This document shows, piece by piece, positions 9,997 through 22,509 of a stretch of 64,000 bases of DNA (its first letter is position 1; each line of letters starts with the position of its first letter). The DNA is from Dysidea avara (Eukaryota > Porifera > Demospongiae > Dictyoceratida > Dysideidae): positions 32,380,368-32,444,367 of the forward strand of contig NC_089276.1 in NCBI RefSeq assembly GCF_963678975.1. Direction: 5' to 3'. The notes below the pieces were generated by a model. That model made no database searches and was not told where the DNA came from. It was given only the letters and a program-made list of their open reading frames with translations. The position numbers and the translations under genes were made by a program.

Positions 9997-10355
9997 TAAT
10001 ACTTTGTGTCCATCACCTTAAGCTGTCACATGTGCAACTACCACCTTATCACGTGACATGATTGCATTGTCGGACAATGTGTAAATCTTAGCTATAATTG
10101 TACTCAAGGTGGGCTTCGTTACTTCATTGTGGCTAGGCGTTCCTCAGTGGATTAGTAACTAGCTTAGTAACTTCGTTACTTGTAGTAATGAAATTATTTA
10201 ATATTAAATTCATTACAGTAACTTTACTACTTAGGTAACACCATTTTATTTGTAAGTAAAGTAACTTGAGTCATATTACTAGCATATTTCATCATTACTT
10301 AGTTACCACAAAAGTACGTAACTCGTTACATAAGTATCGCATTACCCTAACACTG

Positions 10356-10830
10356 CATGATCCATAGAGACCAAAGGAAACTAGACTATAACACTACAAC
10401 TTGAACCATTCAGTAGATGGTGAGATGTCTGATATACAGAGTTGAGATTTAACATGATACAATTATTAACAAGCTACATGAGATTTGCTTACTACATACA
10501 CAACACAAACACACACTATACACTACATATTACACTACACACATGTACACATACACAACACATTATAATACACTACTCACTTTGGTCTTGGTCTGTCTAT
10601 TTGAGCATAGTAATCCACAAAGACTAAACTGAACCCTCTTGTACATGTCACATTGTAGGCAGTCTAAAATGATAGAGTACAAACAAGAGTTGTTATGTAA
10701 TGAAACTGGTTCATACACACTATTAACAATACATCATTTACTAGAGGATGAGTGGGTAGTGGGTAGGATGGATGATGGCATCAATATATCCTTCTTTCAA
10801 ATATGCATCCAAACATTAGAATAATTATAC
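10356..10830 (+). repeat. Repeat module J, copy 1
   Basis: Starts in the host sequence split by the hAT MITE and continues through an ACACTACA-rich stretch to TACAAACAAGAGTTGTTATG near 10680. The same module recurs at 15640-16200 and 32390-32940, and reversed at 51040-51260. Short open frames in it are not conserved. Confidence 0.75.
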
Positions 10831-11212
10831 TAGTGTACCACTAATAATAGAAGGTTTTCACAAGTAGCTGGTAGTTCACACATTAATACAGCTCCATACT
10901 GGATCATTAGTAGGACTACAAGATTTATGTGGAAGAGAAGTGTACAATGGAACTACTACAACTTCCATAGATTGTGTTTTATAATAATTTCCATTAGTAG
11001 TCATCACCATCACAATCAGCCTATTATACTAGTTATTATACTTTTTGTTTCCCATTATACAAGTTAAAACACTGTACTCAGCTACTATACACACTGATAA
11101 TGTCTGGAAAACAATCCTTCACCTAACAACATTTGGGAATAGAGATATTACCAGTTACATGTGATGGAGTAAAATACAATAGGAAAATATCTAAAATGTA
11201 TGGACCAGCAAA
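10831..11212. other. Repeat-like DNA without a gene
   Basis: No coding signal. The last part (11090-11212) resembles 400-545 and leads into the next core repeat. Confidence 0.45.
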
Positions 11213-11282
11213 ACACTCACTAGTGTGGGACTAGTTTGAATTAAACATTGTATTGTGTATTCAAGGCTCATTGGAGACTGCC
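11213..11282 (+). repeat. Core repeat, copy b
   Basis: Both hairpins are present, the second spoiled by a change (GGAGACTG for GGAGCCTG). Its spacer reads through TAATGTAATTGTTTTG before TTAATCAAG, unlike other copies. Confidence 0.85.
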
Positions 11283-14200
11283 AAAAATTCTGCATAATGT
11301 AATTGTTTTGATTTACCTCTTAATCAAGTTTCATTCGCTATTACTTATATAGTAACACATGTACAAATTGATTGTGGGTATTAGTTTTATTACTAATGGT
11401 TGTCCTATTAAGTCAGTTATTCACTATTTGGAAAGTTTCAAACTATAGATATTGAAGTTTTCCTGTGTATTGGGTAAACAATAGTGACATGGCTAATACT
11501 ATGCACATCTGGAATGTATTGAGTTTTTGTTTCAAAAGCCGAGATGGAACAGAGCTTAACAACAGAGCTGCTGCTTATAAAACTATTCATCAAGGAAGGT
11601 AAAATAGAAATTTTAAGTTTGAATAGTGGTCAGGCTTAATATACTGAACAGGAATTGTTGGAGACAATGGAGAATAGTTAGCCGGAGGGAACATTAAGCT
11701 ATCTGCACGGGAATTAGTTCATGTTAAAGAGAGTAGACAGTTGCTATGACATCGTGTACTAGGACAAAATCCCAGGATAACTAGCAGGAAAAGTGAAATA
11801 GTATAATATGGCCTGGATTTTAGAGGACAGTTTGTAATGATGTATATAGTGGAATATGACGATTAGTGTTAAACTGAGGTACTAAAATGTATGCAACACG
11901 CTGCTTTGTCAGTGGCAATAATCAAAGGTATAGTATCTCACAAGACGAAAATTTAATTTTTACAATTTTGTGCTCCATACAAAGAACTGGATGACATTTG
12001 CTACCCACATTCAGAGTTGCTGTGGTAAGTATGTACCGCAATAAGTAAATAATTCACTGAGTACCTGGCACAGGGTTACTTATTTGTGACTGGATCTACG
12101 AAAACCGTTCTTATCGCCCAAGACAGGAAGTTTGATTTTTTCACACAAACACAAAGCTTAATGAATGCGCTATCAAGTTTCACCACCACAGTCGACCAGA
12201 GTAAAGTGGTCTGCTTTTGCTGGCTGCTTTTTTAGAGCACAGTGGCGAGCCGCACGAGTGGTCTGGGGTCTTGATGGATCCCTGGCCAACCAGGAGATGG
12301 CTGTGTGTGGCTGTACAGCTCCGTGGCGTTGGACAATAACCTGTGCTGTAAATTTCCTTTCATTTTAGCCAGTTCTGAGCCCTGAATGGCCTATAACTTG
12401 GCCTAATTCATCCCAGCACGTTTCTTTTCAATTTTTGAACACCATCTTGCCCTCCTTCCAGGGCCCCCGCCTCCCACCCTTCTGGAGCTCGCCTGATACA
12501 GACAACCTCGGTTTAAAAACTACCTAAATGGCGGGAAACTTAGCTGTTAACTACTTCTTCAGTAGATGATCAGGAAGGTAAGAAATTGTTGTGAAACGTG
12601 TGAAAATTTGGTATGCGTAGCTACCACCATTGGCCAGCTACAACACACTGAATATTTAAAACTGATGTTTCTCGATACTTTTAAATGGGCAATAAGACCG
12701 ATTTTCCCAGAGACAGTCACATCTGAAAAAACAGACTGAGAATTATCAATTTTCAATTTCAAACTGCCCTACCACCGAGGAGCAACCCTACCTCATAGTG
12801 TTTTCGGATGCATAGTCTGTCTATGCTGTTAGTATGGAAACATCTGAACTTCTCACCATCTGGGTGATGGGTGTCAAAATTTTCTGCAGCCTTAATGAAT
12901 TATATCAAGCTTTCTAGCCATTTCCAGTCATCAGTCCCTGAATGTTTGTTACCAGCAGTTGTCAATTATTATTTCATCCACAACTTCAAAGTATTGTTCT
13001 AAGCTACGTATGCACCACGGGAGGAAGCTATAATTGTCAAAATTTGAATTTGCCACTCATGTTCCACAGCAGCTTAAAAGTTTTTACTAGATCACCCTAC
13101 AACACCATCATGTTGAAATATACAAAAAACACAAACCAAAAAAGCATAAATTATTTCATTTTTGACTGCTGGTACACTACATCATGTAAAATCACAACTG
13201 TATTACTACCAATAACTTTGTATGGACCATTAAAATTAGGTGACCAGTGTGGTATCAGAAGTACTGGAAAGGATTTTTGCACCATTGAGAAAATCCTGTG
13301 GGAAAATTTTGACACTCTTTACCCAGATGGTGAAAAGTCTCAGATACTTTCCAGACTAACAACATAGACTTACTATGCATCTAACCTTATCACATCACTA
13401 TGAGGAAGAGTTGGCTTTTCTAGTTTTGGCTGGTAGGGCAGCTTGAATTCAGAAATTTGTGTTTTGTTTCCTGATATTTAAAAGAAAGCAACTCTGTGTA
13501 GGAACCAGGTGAATCATTTGCTTATTACTTTTAAACTGCAATCGCTTTAGTTAGAAAAATGGTATGCATAAATGTTTTGATATTTGGAAGATAATGAGTT
13601 CTTTAAAATCCACTAAAAGATCTGCTAGCAGGTTCTTAAAATAGTTTTTAATACACTGCTAGCAAAAAGTTCTCAAGCATTGCAAATCTCACTTTCGATC
13701 ATTGATTTGCTATGCTCTCCCAAGCATATTACAGGCTAATAGCCTGCTGTGGGCAAAGTCACCCAAGCAAACAAGAGTTTGACTACCTCATTCTTTTTAA
13801 AAGCATCCCTAATTATGTGAGGTGTCGTTTAACATCGTAGCTAAGTTTGTCAGGATCAATGGAGAAATCTGATATCATGGAAAACAGTTAAGCTCTTACT
13901 GCTACACTTCAACACTTGCTTCTACCAGCTATCACACACTAGTAACTGCCTGAATTTATTAGAGTCATGAGGTGTAAAATGATGTGAGCTTAAAACAGCA
14001 CTTAACTTTTTAAATTTCTTTTGGTGATAGATAACTAACAAAGTTGAGGAAGGTTCGCTAAAGTAGATTATTTCAAGGTAGATTTTTGGGGTGGAGTCTT
14101 TTGTCAATAATAAATTCGGGCAGTTACTCGTGCATGACAGCTGGCATAAGCAAGTGTAGCAAATAGTTTTGTAGTGATTATGTAGCAAAGTGTATTAGAA

Positions 14201-14929
14201 AGTAGTTTAGCTTAGTTATTTATTCTAGAGTGGTTAGTTTTGTGTATTCTATTTAAAGATCACTCTGAGGATCGACTTAGTGCTGCCTGTCATCGAGATT
14301 GCATTCCTGGTGGAATTGCTACAAGGTGAGTATTGTATAAATGTTATAGATGGTATAAATAATTGTAAAATGTTAAAAGAATGCTTATTCCATAATTCCG
14401 CTGTTCCGTTATTCTGTATTCCGGGTTTTAATGAATCTCTATGCTTAACCCACATAAGTTAATTTGTTGTTACTATGCACACAAGAATTTATTATTAAAT
14501 GCTAAAATATTGTCAACAAAACAATAGCACAACCAACATAGCTAGCTAGTGTTCTTCATCACACTTTACTGGTGAGTTTAACTGCTACCAAGGGAGGTAG
14601 CTATTAGCATCTTTATTTAGTTTTGACTTTGCTTTGACTTCTTCTAACTGGCAAGTACAGAGTGAAACAAATCACTGAGTCTTGCTTGTAGTTGTTGTGA
14701 CTTGTACAAACTGATTGTGGGTTTTTGTTTTATTACTAATAGTTGTCCTAATAACTCAGGGGGTACAACAAGACCATGTGAATGTGTAATAGTGACGTGA
14801 ACATGTAATAATGTTGCACAAATACTGAAAGTATTACACATGAGCTGAATAGACCCTGTACAAAAAGGAGACGAAGGGGCTCAATAGGGCTTGATACATC
14901 TTTTAGTTCTATTTAGCTCAGGTATCAAT

Positions 14930-15620
14930 TAATGACTCGAAAGTGAAATAGCCATTATACTTCCTATCAGCTATGTTCATTCAGTTATAAAGTGCTATAA
15001 CAAAGAACAGTAGGAAAAGCACATCTGCAATCAATCCAGTCTCCACAAATACAGTATATGGATGATTCACAAGCCCCAACTACTCAAGATTGAATGGTGG
15101 CAATTACACTTTGCTTTCGCCTGTAACACAGCTTTACAAATGAAGAACAGTACAAGAAGCATCTCTGCAATCAATCACACAGAAAATATGGGTGAGATAC
15201 CAACATGGCCACAGGGAAGCTGCATTGCACTGTTGCAAATTGACACCTTGCATTGTCAGCAAAAATTACTAGAACACAAAGGAGGACAAACGCAAGTCCA
15301 TGATGCATGCATAGTATGTACTGCAGTTGGTGAAAAAGCACACCTCAGGATGAAGCAACATCAAACAGTGAAGAAATCAAGCCCATAACTATATCCATTG
15401 TTGAGCTGAAGGTATCAGTTAGTTAGTTAAAATTCTGACAAATAGAAAACTTTTAAATTTCCATAGAAACTTTTTGGAAGGGTTTGGGATTGGTCTGAAG
15501 ATATTTTTGAGCTTGGCTGCGCCTAACCAATACTGCCAAGTTACCATAAAGGAAAATTGAGGCTGGATTTTGGGTAATATTTTTGCCTGGACAAGCCCAG
15601 TTCTGCATGATCCCTAATAC
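14930..15620 (+). repeat. Repeat module R2, copy 1
   Basis: A dispersed repeat containing two internal variants of GAACAGTA...AGCATCTCTGCAATCAATC and ending near GGCTGGATTTTGGGTAAT. Other copies: 25845-26415 (more diverged and GC-richer), 31680-32345, and reversed at 51270-51940. Open frames such as 15062-15388 are broken in the other copies. Confidence 0.65.
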
Positions 15621-15639
15621 AGTCATACGACAGACACTG

Positions 15640-16200
15640 TCATACACCACATGATCCATGGGGAGCAAAGGAAAACTAGACTGCAACACTATAACTTGAA
15701 CCATTCAGTACATGGTGAGCTGTCTGATATACAGAGTTGAGATTTAACATGATACAATTATTAACAAGCTACATGAGATTTGCTTACTAAATACACAACA
15801 CAAACACACACTATACACTACACACATGTAAACATACACAACACATTATAATTCACTACTCGCTTTGGTCTTGGTCTGTCTATTTGAGCATAGTAATCCA
15901 CAAAGACTAAACTGAACCCTCTTGTACATGTCACATTGTAGGTAGTCTAAAATGATAGAATACAAACAAGAGTTGTTATGTAATGACACTGGTTCATACC
16001 CACTATTAACAATACATCATTTAGAGGTTTACCAGTTACATGAGACAGCAGAGGAGGGTGGGAGTGGTTAATGCACCGTTAAAATGAATTATGCTAATTG
16101 TGATGAACTAAAATGTGTGAATTATGTGACAAAGTTTGACATCATTGTTATGTTAAGAGTATACATACTTGTCTAGTACTAGAATTACTACTATACATGT
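15640..16200 (+). repeat. Repeat module J, copy 2
   Basis: Collinear with 10356-10830 and 32390-32940. Its start supplies the empty target site of the hAT MITE at 5052-10355. Confidence 0.75.
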
Positions 16201-16460
16201 GACAATATTTCATTAGTTTTGTATAGAAAACTAAGAGATTTTATATAACAAAGTACATCATCTGAATCCTCATACAAAGTGTAATCAAATGAGCTAACAA
16301 TCTTCAGTGATCCCCACCATTTTTTGGTCATGTATTTCAACTATTGGGGTTCATATGATATTTCAAACTAAACTATGTAAATTATGTAACACAAGTAGTG
16401 CCTAAAATGCTGATGTCCTCCTCTGATGGAGTAAAATATATTAGGAAAATGTCTATAATG

Positions 16461-16518
16461 TGTGACTACTTTGAATTAAACATTGTATTGTGTATTCAAG
16501 GCTCATTGGAGCCTGCCA
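16461..16518 (+). repeat. Core repeat, copy c (5' deleted)
   Basis: The first hairpin (ACTAGT...ACTAGT) is lost, while AGGCTCATTGGAGCCT is intact. The spacer begins TTTTTTATCGAAGAAC. Confidence 0.75.
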
Positions 16519-18088
16519 AAATTTTTTATCGAAGAACTTCTTTCTATGGCTGTTAGTCAAGTTTCACTCACTTTTTATATAGTAATACATGTACAAACTG
16601 ATTGTGGGTTTTAGTTTTATTACTAATAGTTGTCTAAATAACTCAGTTATTTACTAATTGGAAAGTTACAACTACACATACAAACAGTAGACACTTTATA
16701 AATGTATAAAAAGTGATGTGTGAGCAATGATGACAGCAGATTTGATTTTTCACTTATAACACAAAGCCACATAAATCTGCTAGACTTAAGTGGTCTACTT
16801 TCACTGGCTGCTTTTCCCAAGCACAGTAGTGATCTATTTCAGCTGTCTGGGGCTCTAATGGAGTTCTGCCAGTCTGAGAATGGCTGTATGTGACTATACA
16901 GTGCCATGGTGTTGAATAAAGACCTGTGCTGTAAATGTCCTTTCATTTTAGCCAGTTTTGAAATATGAGTGGACCATAACTTCGCGTGGTTCATCCCTAC
17001 ACCTTCCTCTTTAAGATTGGCAGCCTCTGACCCTCCTACAGGCCCCTCCCTGCCTCCCACCCCCTAAGAGCTTCCCTGATACAGTCAACCCTGTGTTATA
17101 AACTATCTAGTGTTATAAACTATCTAACATGGCAGGAATGTCTTCTGTTGGCTACTTGTGCAGTGGGTGTTCTGGAAGAAAAGTAATTGGTGTAAACTTG
17201 TGAAGAATTGGTGCATGTGCAAAGTTTCAATGATTGACAAGCTACAACTCTCTAATACTTAAAACTGGAATTTCTCAATACTTTTTGAATAGGCAATAAT
17301 ACTAGTTTTCAGAGATGCAGTCACCAATGTTCTATTGTACACCTGAGTAGCAAAGGAGATTATGTAATGCATTTTTTGGATTTAAATGGAACGTTGTCAT
17401 TAAAAAGCTGTGTTTACCTTACCAACGGATGTTTACAAGTAATATCTCTTGTTACTAGCCTTGTATGTTAATAACCCACACTTAAACACTCACTAGTGTG
17501 GGTTCTATACAAAAAAACACTCACTACTTATACACTCACTCACTACTTTCACAGCTAGTTTGATTTTGGTCCACTTTGGTTTTAGGTGAATTTGTAATAA
17601 ACGCTAGTAAGATGTGCATATTTTCATGAGTTTTATAAACTGATCTTGGCATGACAAAGTTTAATATAATAATCAGAAGTATGGCTGGCTCCTCCACAAG
17701 GTGGGGGGAGGGGGGATTTGCCCCAAATTCCCCATCCTGGATCCGTCATTGCAGTTACATGAGACAGCAGAGAAGGATGGGAGTGATTTATGCACTCTTT
17801 AAATGAGTTATGCAAATTGTGATGGACTAAAATGTGTGAATTATGTGACAAAGGTTGGCATCATTGTTATGTTAAGAGTATACATACTTGTCTAGTACTA
17901 GAATTGCTACTATACATGTGAAAATGTTTCATTAGTTTTACACCCTGTTCACACTACAATAAACAACCGTGCTAGCGCGGTTCATCCCGGTTTGGTTCAG
18001 TTCACGTTGACAGTGTAAACAGGAAGCGAACCACACTACTACAACCATGCTCAGTGCACCAAGAACTGCCGTGCCAGCTCGGTTCAGT

Positions 18089-18096
18089 TATAAATA
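18089..18096 (+). promoter_or_regulatory. Probable TATA box of the Myb-like gene
   Basis: TATAAATA lies 37 bp before the start codon at 18133, a sensible distance for a short leader. The upstream stretch 17941-18080 carries repeated GGTTCA/GGTTTGG words that may be transposase-binding subterminal motifs. Confidence 0.45.
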
Positions 18097-18132
18097 TCCG
18101 GATCATGATTTGTTTTACTGAGTAGAAACAAA

Positions 18133-18948
18133 ATGGCGTCGTCGTCGTCTGTGTGGAAAGACGAAGAGGTGTACAAGCTTATTGAGCTTTGGGGAGATGA
18201 CGTTATTCAAAGCCAATTAGAAGGATGTAAACATAACAGAGAAGTGTATGAGAAGATCTCCAAATCCATGAAAGAAGCTGGTTTCAACAAAACCAGTGAC
18301 CAATGTCGAGATAAAGCTAAAAAGCTAAAGGCAGATTATCGTAAGACGAAAGATAAGAACAAACAGACAGGTAACAAAAGAAAAACATGTAAATATGGAG
18401 AAGCATTAGCAGAAGTGCTGGCTCATAGACCGGCTACAAAACCACCGTTAGTTATTGACACATCATGTGAAGGTATATACGACACTGATGGTGAAGGTAC
18501 TACTGGCAATGGCTGTAACGGTAGACCTGTAGATGTGCCAGTAGATGGCACTGAAACAAGTGATGATACAGCATCTATTGCTGCCACGGATGTGTCAAGT
18601 GTTCCAGCAGATGAGTCAAGTGAAGGAAAAGCTAAAGTAGAAATCAAAACAGCAAAGAAGGTTCCAAAAAAGCGTGGAAGAGAGGACAGATTGCAAACCA
18701 TCATGGGTGGAATCGTTACCCAGATTATCGACTCTCAGTTGCAAAGTGATGAGCGTTACTTGGAATTAGAAGAGAAGCGGATGCGACTTGAGGAGGAAAA
18801 TAAAAAGAGAGAAGAAAGAATGAGAAAGGACGAAATGGATTTTCAGTTACGTATGATGTCCATGTTGGTCCAGTCTCAGAGTTCTGGTTATCCTTTTCCT
18901 ACACCATACAATGGATCATTCTATGGACATGACAGTCATGATCAGTAG
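18133..18948 (+). CDS. Harbinger Myb/SANT-like DNA-binding protein
   Basis: A 271-residue accessory protein of the Harbinger transposon. In this superfamily such Myb-like proteins bind the transposon ends and help bring the transposase to DNA and to the nucleus. Residues about 7-98 form a trihelix/Myb-type domain: W8 and W20 in the first helix, then KHNREVYEKISKSM and TSDQCRDKAKKLKADYRK as later helices. A low-complexity acidic/serine-rich linker follows (about 105-165), then a basic KKVPKKRGRE stretch (about 174-183) that could be a nuclear-localisation signal. A highly charged coiled coil (about 205-235) probably mediates multimerisation. The start is the first ATG after a TATA box, in a good context (AAAATGG). 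It converges with the transposase gene, with 82 bp between stops. Function is inferred from the family. Confidence 0.9.
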   Translation: MASSSSVWKDEEVYKLIELWGDDVIQSQLEGCKHNREVYEKISKSMKEAGFNKTSDQCRDKAKKLKADYRKTKDKNKQTGNKRKTCKYGEALAEVLAHRPATKPPLVIDTSCEGIYDTDGEGTTGNGCNGRPVDVPVDGTETSDDTASIAATDVSSVPADESSEGKAKVEIKTAKKVPKKRGREDRLQTIMGGIVTQIIDSQLQSDERYLELEEKRMRLEEENKKREERMRKDEMDFQLRMMSMLVQSQSSGYPFPTPYNGSFYGHDSHDQ

Positions 18949-19030
18949 TACTGAACTTGGGTACGTTTTGTTTTGTGTTATTGATTTAACATGTATGTGT
19001 TTCATTACATAATAACAATCTCTATACATG

Positions 19031-20485
19031 CTATTCAGGTACTGGGTTGTTTTGACAATAATTAATTAATGCCTGTCTGATATTATCTGTGCTTGAAGCA
19101 GTTGACGGCCGATCCTCTATGTCTGCCTCATCATTTGTCATTACACCTTGAAGCCAATCTTCATCAATATCACTTCCATGTATCTCACATATGTTGTGCA
19201 GAACACAACAAGCAGCTATGACTTCAGAAATGTTTTCTGGCCACATTTCATTTGCTTTCAACAGACGGCGCCATCGAGCTTTTAATCGACCAAATGCTAT
19301 CTCTGAAACTATCCTGGTTCTTGACAGTCGATAATTGAAACATTTCTGATCTGCAGATAACGCTGAATGATAAGGATATGGTTTTAACAACCATGGAAGC
19401 AATGGATAGCCAGCATCTCCAACTAAAAACACTGGTACATCTACTCCATTGATAGATCGTGGGTGTCCTTGCAATAAAGTCCCATTATAAACCTTATGAT
19501 AAAGTTCTGAGTTACAAAACACACGTGCATCATGCACACTTCCAGGCCATCCTACATTAATGTCTCGGAATAGGTAGTCACTGTCTACAACAGCCTGAAT
19601 CAGGATGGAGTACCACCCCTTTCGATTATAGTAGTCCGTATGGTTTAATTTTGGAGCCTGAATTGGAATGTGACTCCCATCAATTGCCCCAGCACACTGT
19701 GGAAAATTACACTTATCTTCAAATCCTTGAATGACATTTTGTAAATGACTACCAATTGGAAAACTTATGTACTTCTTCAATAGTACCTTTATTATTGCAC
19801 GTACTGTTTCATGTATTATACAACACACAGTACTACGTCTAATCCCAAACAAATGAGAAATTGTTCGGTACTCAGATGGAGTAGCTAAAAACCACAGCGT
19901 TACTGCTACCCTCTTCCTTACTGTAATGGATTTACGCATTGCTGTGTCTGAGTGTTGTATTTCTGGATGCAGCTGTTCACAGATGTACAAGAATGTTGAT
20001 TTATTCATTCTGAAATTCTGCATAAAATCTTGTTCATTAAATGTCTCTAGCACCACAAAATCCCACCAATATTGAGATCTGCACAAAAAAATCAAACACA
20101 AAGTTAACAGCAGATCTGTACACTATACATCTTTACAATTATAATAAAGTGAATGCATCACATACGGTGTATGGTGGTGGCAAGTGTGTCTAGCTAGTTG
20201 TCATAATAATATTACAGCAATTAACAACCTTGGACGGACCCAAGATAGTTTTGGGGAAGGTAGAGTTGCTAAAAACAATAAATTAGACACTAGAATAAGC
20301 AGCTGTGCACGCTGTGAACTCTTACGCCGTCGATACTCCCGTAACGATCGATTTATCCGCTGGCTCGTGTGCTGGTGTCTCCTTTTCTTCATCTGCAGGC
20401 TTTGATTCAACTGATAAAAATGAAACCTCGCTATGTTATTCATTATTAATACGAGCTCTGTAAAAACAGTGACAAGAGGCTGCAC
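19031..20485 (-). CDS. Harbinger DDE transposase (two exons)
   Basis: The main exon (19031-20078) encodes a HARBI1-like nuclease that would cut and join the transposon ends. By residues of the unspliced 356-codon frame, a helix-turn-helix region lies about 57-100 and the DDE triad is D141 (GAIDGSHIP), D229 (VGDAGYPL) and E267 (SEIAFGRLKARWR). LHNIC near 301-305 is also typical. That frame opens without a proper N-terminus. A 150-bp GT-AG intron (20079-20228, acceptor TTTTTTTGTGCAG) joins it in frame to an upstream exon ending at 20229, giving WVRPRSQYWWDF, which matches the WVRP motif expected there. With the ATG at 20485 the protein is 434 residues; the ATG at 20443 would give 420. Exon 1 is basic and arginine-rich. 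I see no stop or frameshift. Confidence 0.88.
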
Positions 20486-20924
20486 GTGACATAAGGTTGT
20501 TACGCACGTGACACAATATTGCTGTCATGGTTCAGTTGATATGGATTTTCGTGTGAACGCGGACGATTATTGGAGCGGTTTGATTTTCTTCCAACATAGA
20601 TCGGTTCGGTTGTTGTCGTGTGAACAGGGTGTTAGTATAGAAAACTAAGAGCTTTAGAAATACATAAACAACATATGGTGGGGATCACTGAAGATTGTTA
20701 GCTCATTTGATTACACTTTGTGTGAGGATTCAAATGATGTACTTTGTTTTCAACTATTGGGGTTCATATGATATTCCAAACTAAACTATGTAAATTATGT
20801 AACACAAGTAGTGCCTAAAATGCTGATGTAGTGATGTCCTCCTTTGATGGAGCAAAATACAATAGAAAATGTCTAAAATGTATAGATCAGCAAAGACATA
20901 ACTTTTTGTGTATCATTGATCACA

Positions 20925-20998
20925 CAAAACACTCACTAGTGTGGGACTAGTTTGAATTAAACATTGTATTGTGTATTCAAGGCTCATTGGAGCCTGCC
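20925..20998 (+). repeat. Core repeat, copy d
   Basis: Both hairpins intact. Spacer CAAACATTACACATATTTTG, then TGTTAGTCAAG. Its partner in the other block is copy h (41431-41504), whose spacer carries an internal duplication. Confidence 0.85.
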
Positions 20999-22509
20999 AA
21001 AAATTCTGCAAACATTACACATATTTTGCTTTGTCACTGTTAGTCAAGTTTCACTCACTGATTTTATAGTAATACATGTACCAACTGATTGTGGGTTTTA
21101 GTTTTATTACTAATAATTGTCATAAAAACTCAGTTTTTTACTACATACTTATAACTACACATACAAACGGTAGACACTTTATAATTAATGATGTATGAAC
21201 AATGCAGAAATTTCTTATTCACAAAGAGACTCTAACAAAAGTCTCTTAATACTAAGGGACTTGTTAACCACATGTACGTATATCAGTTATTACACGAGAA
21301 TTTTATTATTAAGAAACATTAGGAATTTGAAGTTGGATTAAGGATCAAAAACAAGTAGTGAAACAAGGGAATAGCTAAAAAGCGGTGAAACAAGTGAGGT
21401 TGCTACACCTACAGAGTGGATGTTAAATCCCTAAACTTCAGTGTATAACCATGATTAAATTAGGGATTAACCCTTAAACACATATAAGGCATTTACGTAT
21501 TGCCCTTGAAAATACATAAGCCTATATGTGACTGTGTCTAAAAAAACTGGTATTATTGCCTCCATGACAGCAGATTTGATTATTCACCTGACCAATAACA
21601 CAAAGCCACATGAATTAAACTATACAAAATCTGCTAGACTTAAGTGTTCTGCTTTCACTGGCTGCTTTTCCCAAGCACAGTGGTTATCCATTCCAGCTAT
21701 GTATCTGGGGCCCTAATGGAGTTCTGATCAGCCTGAGGGTGGCTATATGTGGCTGTACAGTGCCATGGTGTTGAATAAAGACCTGTGCTGTAAATGTCCT
21801 TAGCCAGTTTTGAGACCTGAGTGGACCATAACTTGGTGTGGTTCATCCCTACACCTTCCTCTTTAAGATTTGTAAATAGCCACTGACCCTCCTATGGGCT
21901 CCTGCCTCCCACCCCTTTTAGAGCTTCCCAGATATAGTCAACCTTGTTTTATAAAGTAACTAAAATAACAGGAAATTTTTTCTGTTGGCTACTTGTACAG
22001 TGGATGTTCTGGAAGAAAAGTAATTGGTATAAACATGTGATAAATTGGTACATGTACAAAGCTTCAACCATTGACGAGCTACAATACTCTAAATACTTAA
22101 AACCATCATTTCTCAATATTTTTTCAATAGGCAATAATACTAGTTTTCACAGACGCAGTCACCTATGCTCTACTGTACACCTGATAAGTAAGGGACACAT
22201 TTATGTAATGCAATTTTTTGGGTTTATCCAAATGAATTATGCAAACCCTCAGTTTGGGATAAGCTTGAATTATGTGACAAAGTTTGGCATCGTTGTTATG
22301 CTAAGGGTACACAGTAGAGTGTGGTTGTTAGGTACATGCGTCTAGTGAAAGTCCGTGAAAAAATATTGTGATTAACATGCGTATAGTTATTAAGCATATG
22401 TACCAAATAAATGAACCTTGTGATCATTATGGATTCACTCTCTTGGGGTGGTGTGAATTGCAGTCATTACATGTACCAATATTTTAAGTCCAGTTGTTGT
22501 GCACTGAAT

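Larger units (their letters stand above)
5052..10355. mobile_element. hAT MITE, split by a later insertion
   Basis: Ends are CAGTGTTGGG on the left and CCTAACACTG on the right. Flanking 8-bp duplications are CATGATCT (5044-5051) and CATGATCC (10356-10363), 7 of 8 identical, as expected for hAT. The MITE's own parts are 5052-5179 and 9997-10355; the remainder is the head-satellite-hairpin element. A complete relative, in opposite orientation, lies at 59256-59771. The empty target is readable at 15640-15665 and 32385-32405. Confidence 0.85.
17941..20631. mobile_element. Complete PIF/Harbinger DNA transposon
   Basis: A 2,691-bp element with perfect 14-bp terminal inverted repeats (CACCCTGTTCACAC at 17941-17954, complement at 20618-20631) and the target duplication TTA on both sides (17938-17940, 20632-20634), the TWA-type 3-bp duplication of this superfamily. 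It carries the two expected genes in convergent arrangement: a Myb/SANT-like DNA-binding protein on + and a DDE transposase on -. The flanks rejoin into the uninterrupted repeat seen at 41130-41165 and 16215-16235, so the site is a clean insertion. Both genes lack visible disabling changes, so the element may be recently active. Confidence 0.93.

Noticed and set aside
12942..13367. 141-codon frame as a gene
   Set aside because: The corresponding frame in block 2 (29550 onward) is interrupted, and the stretch is repeat DNA.
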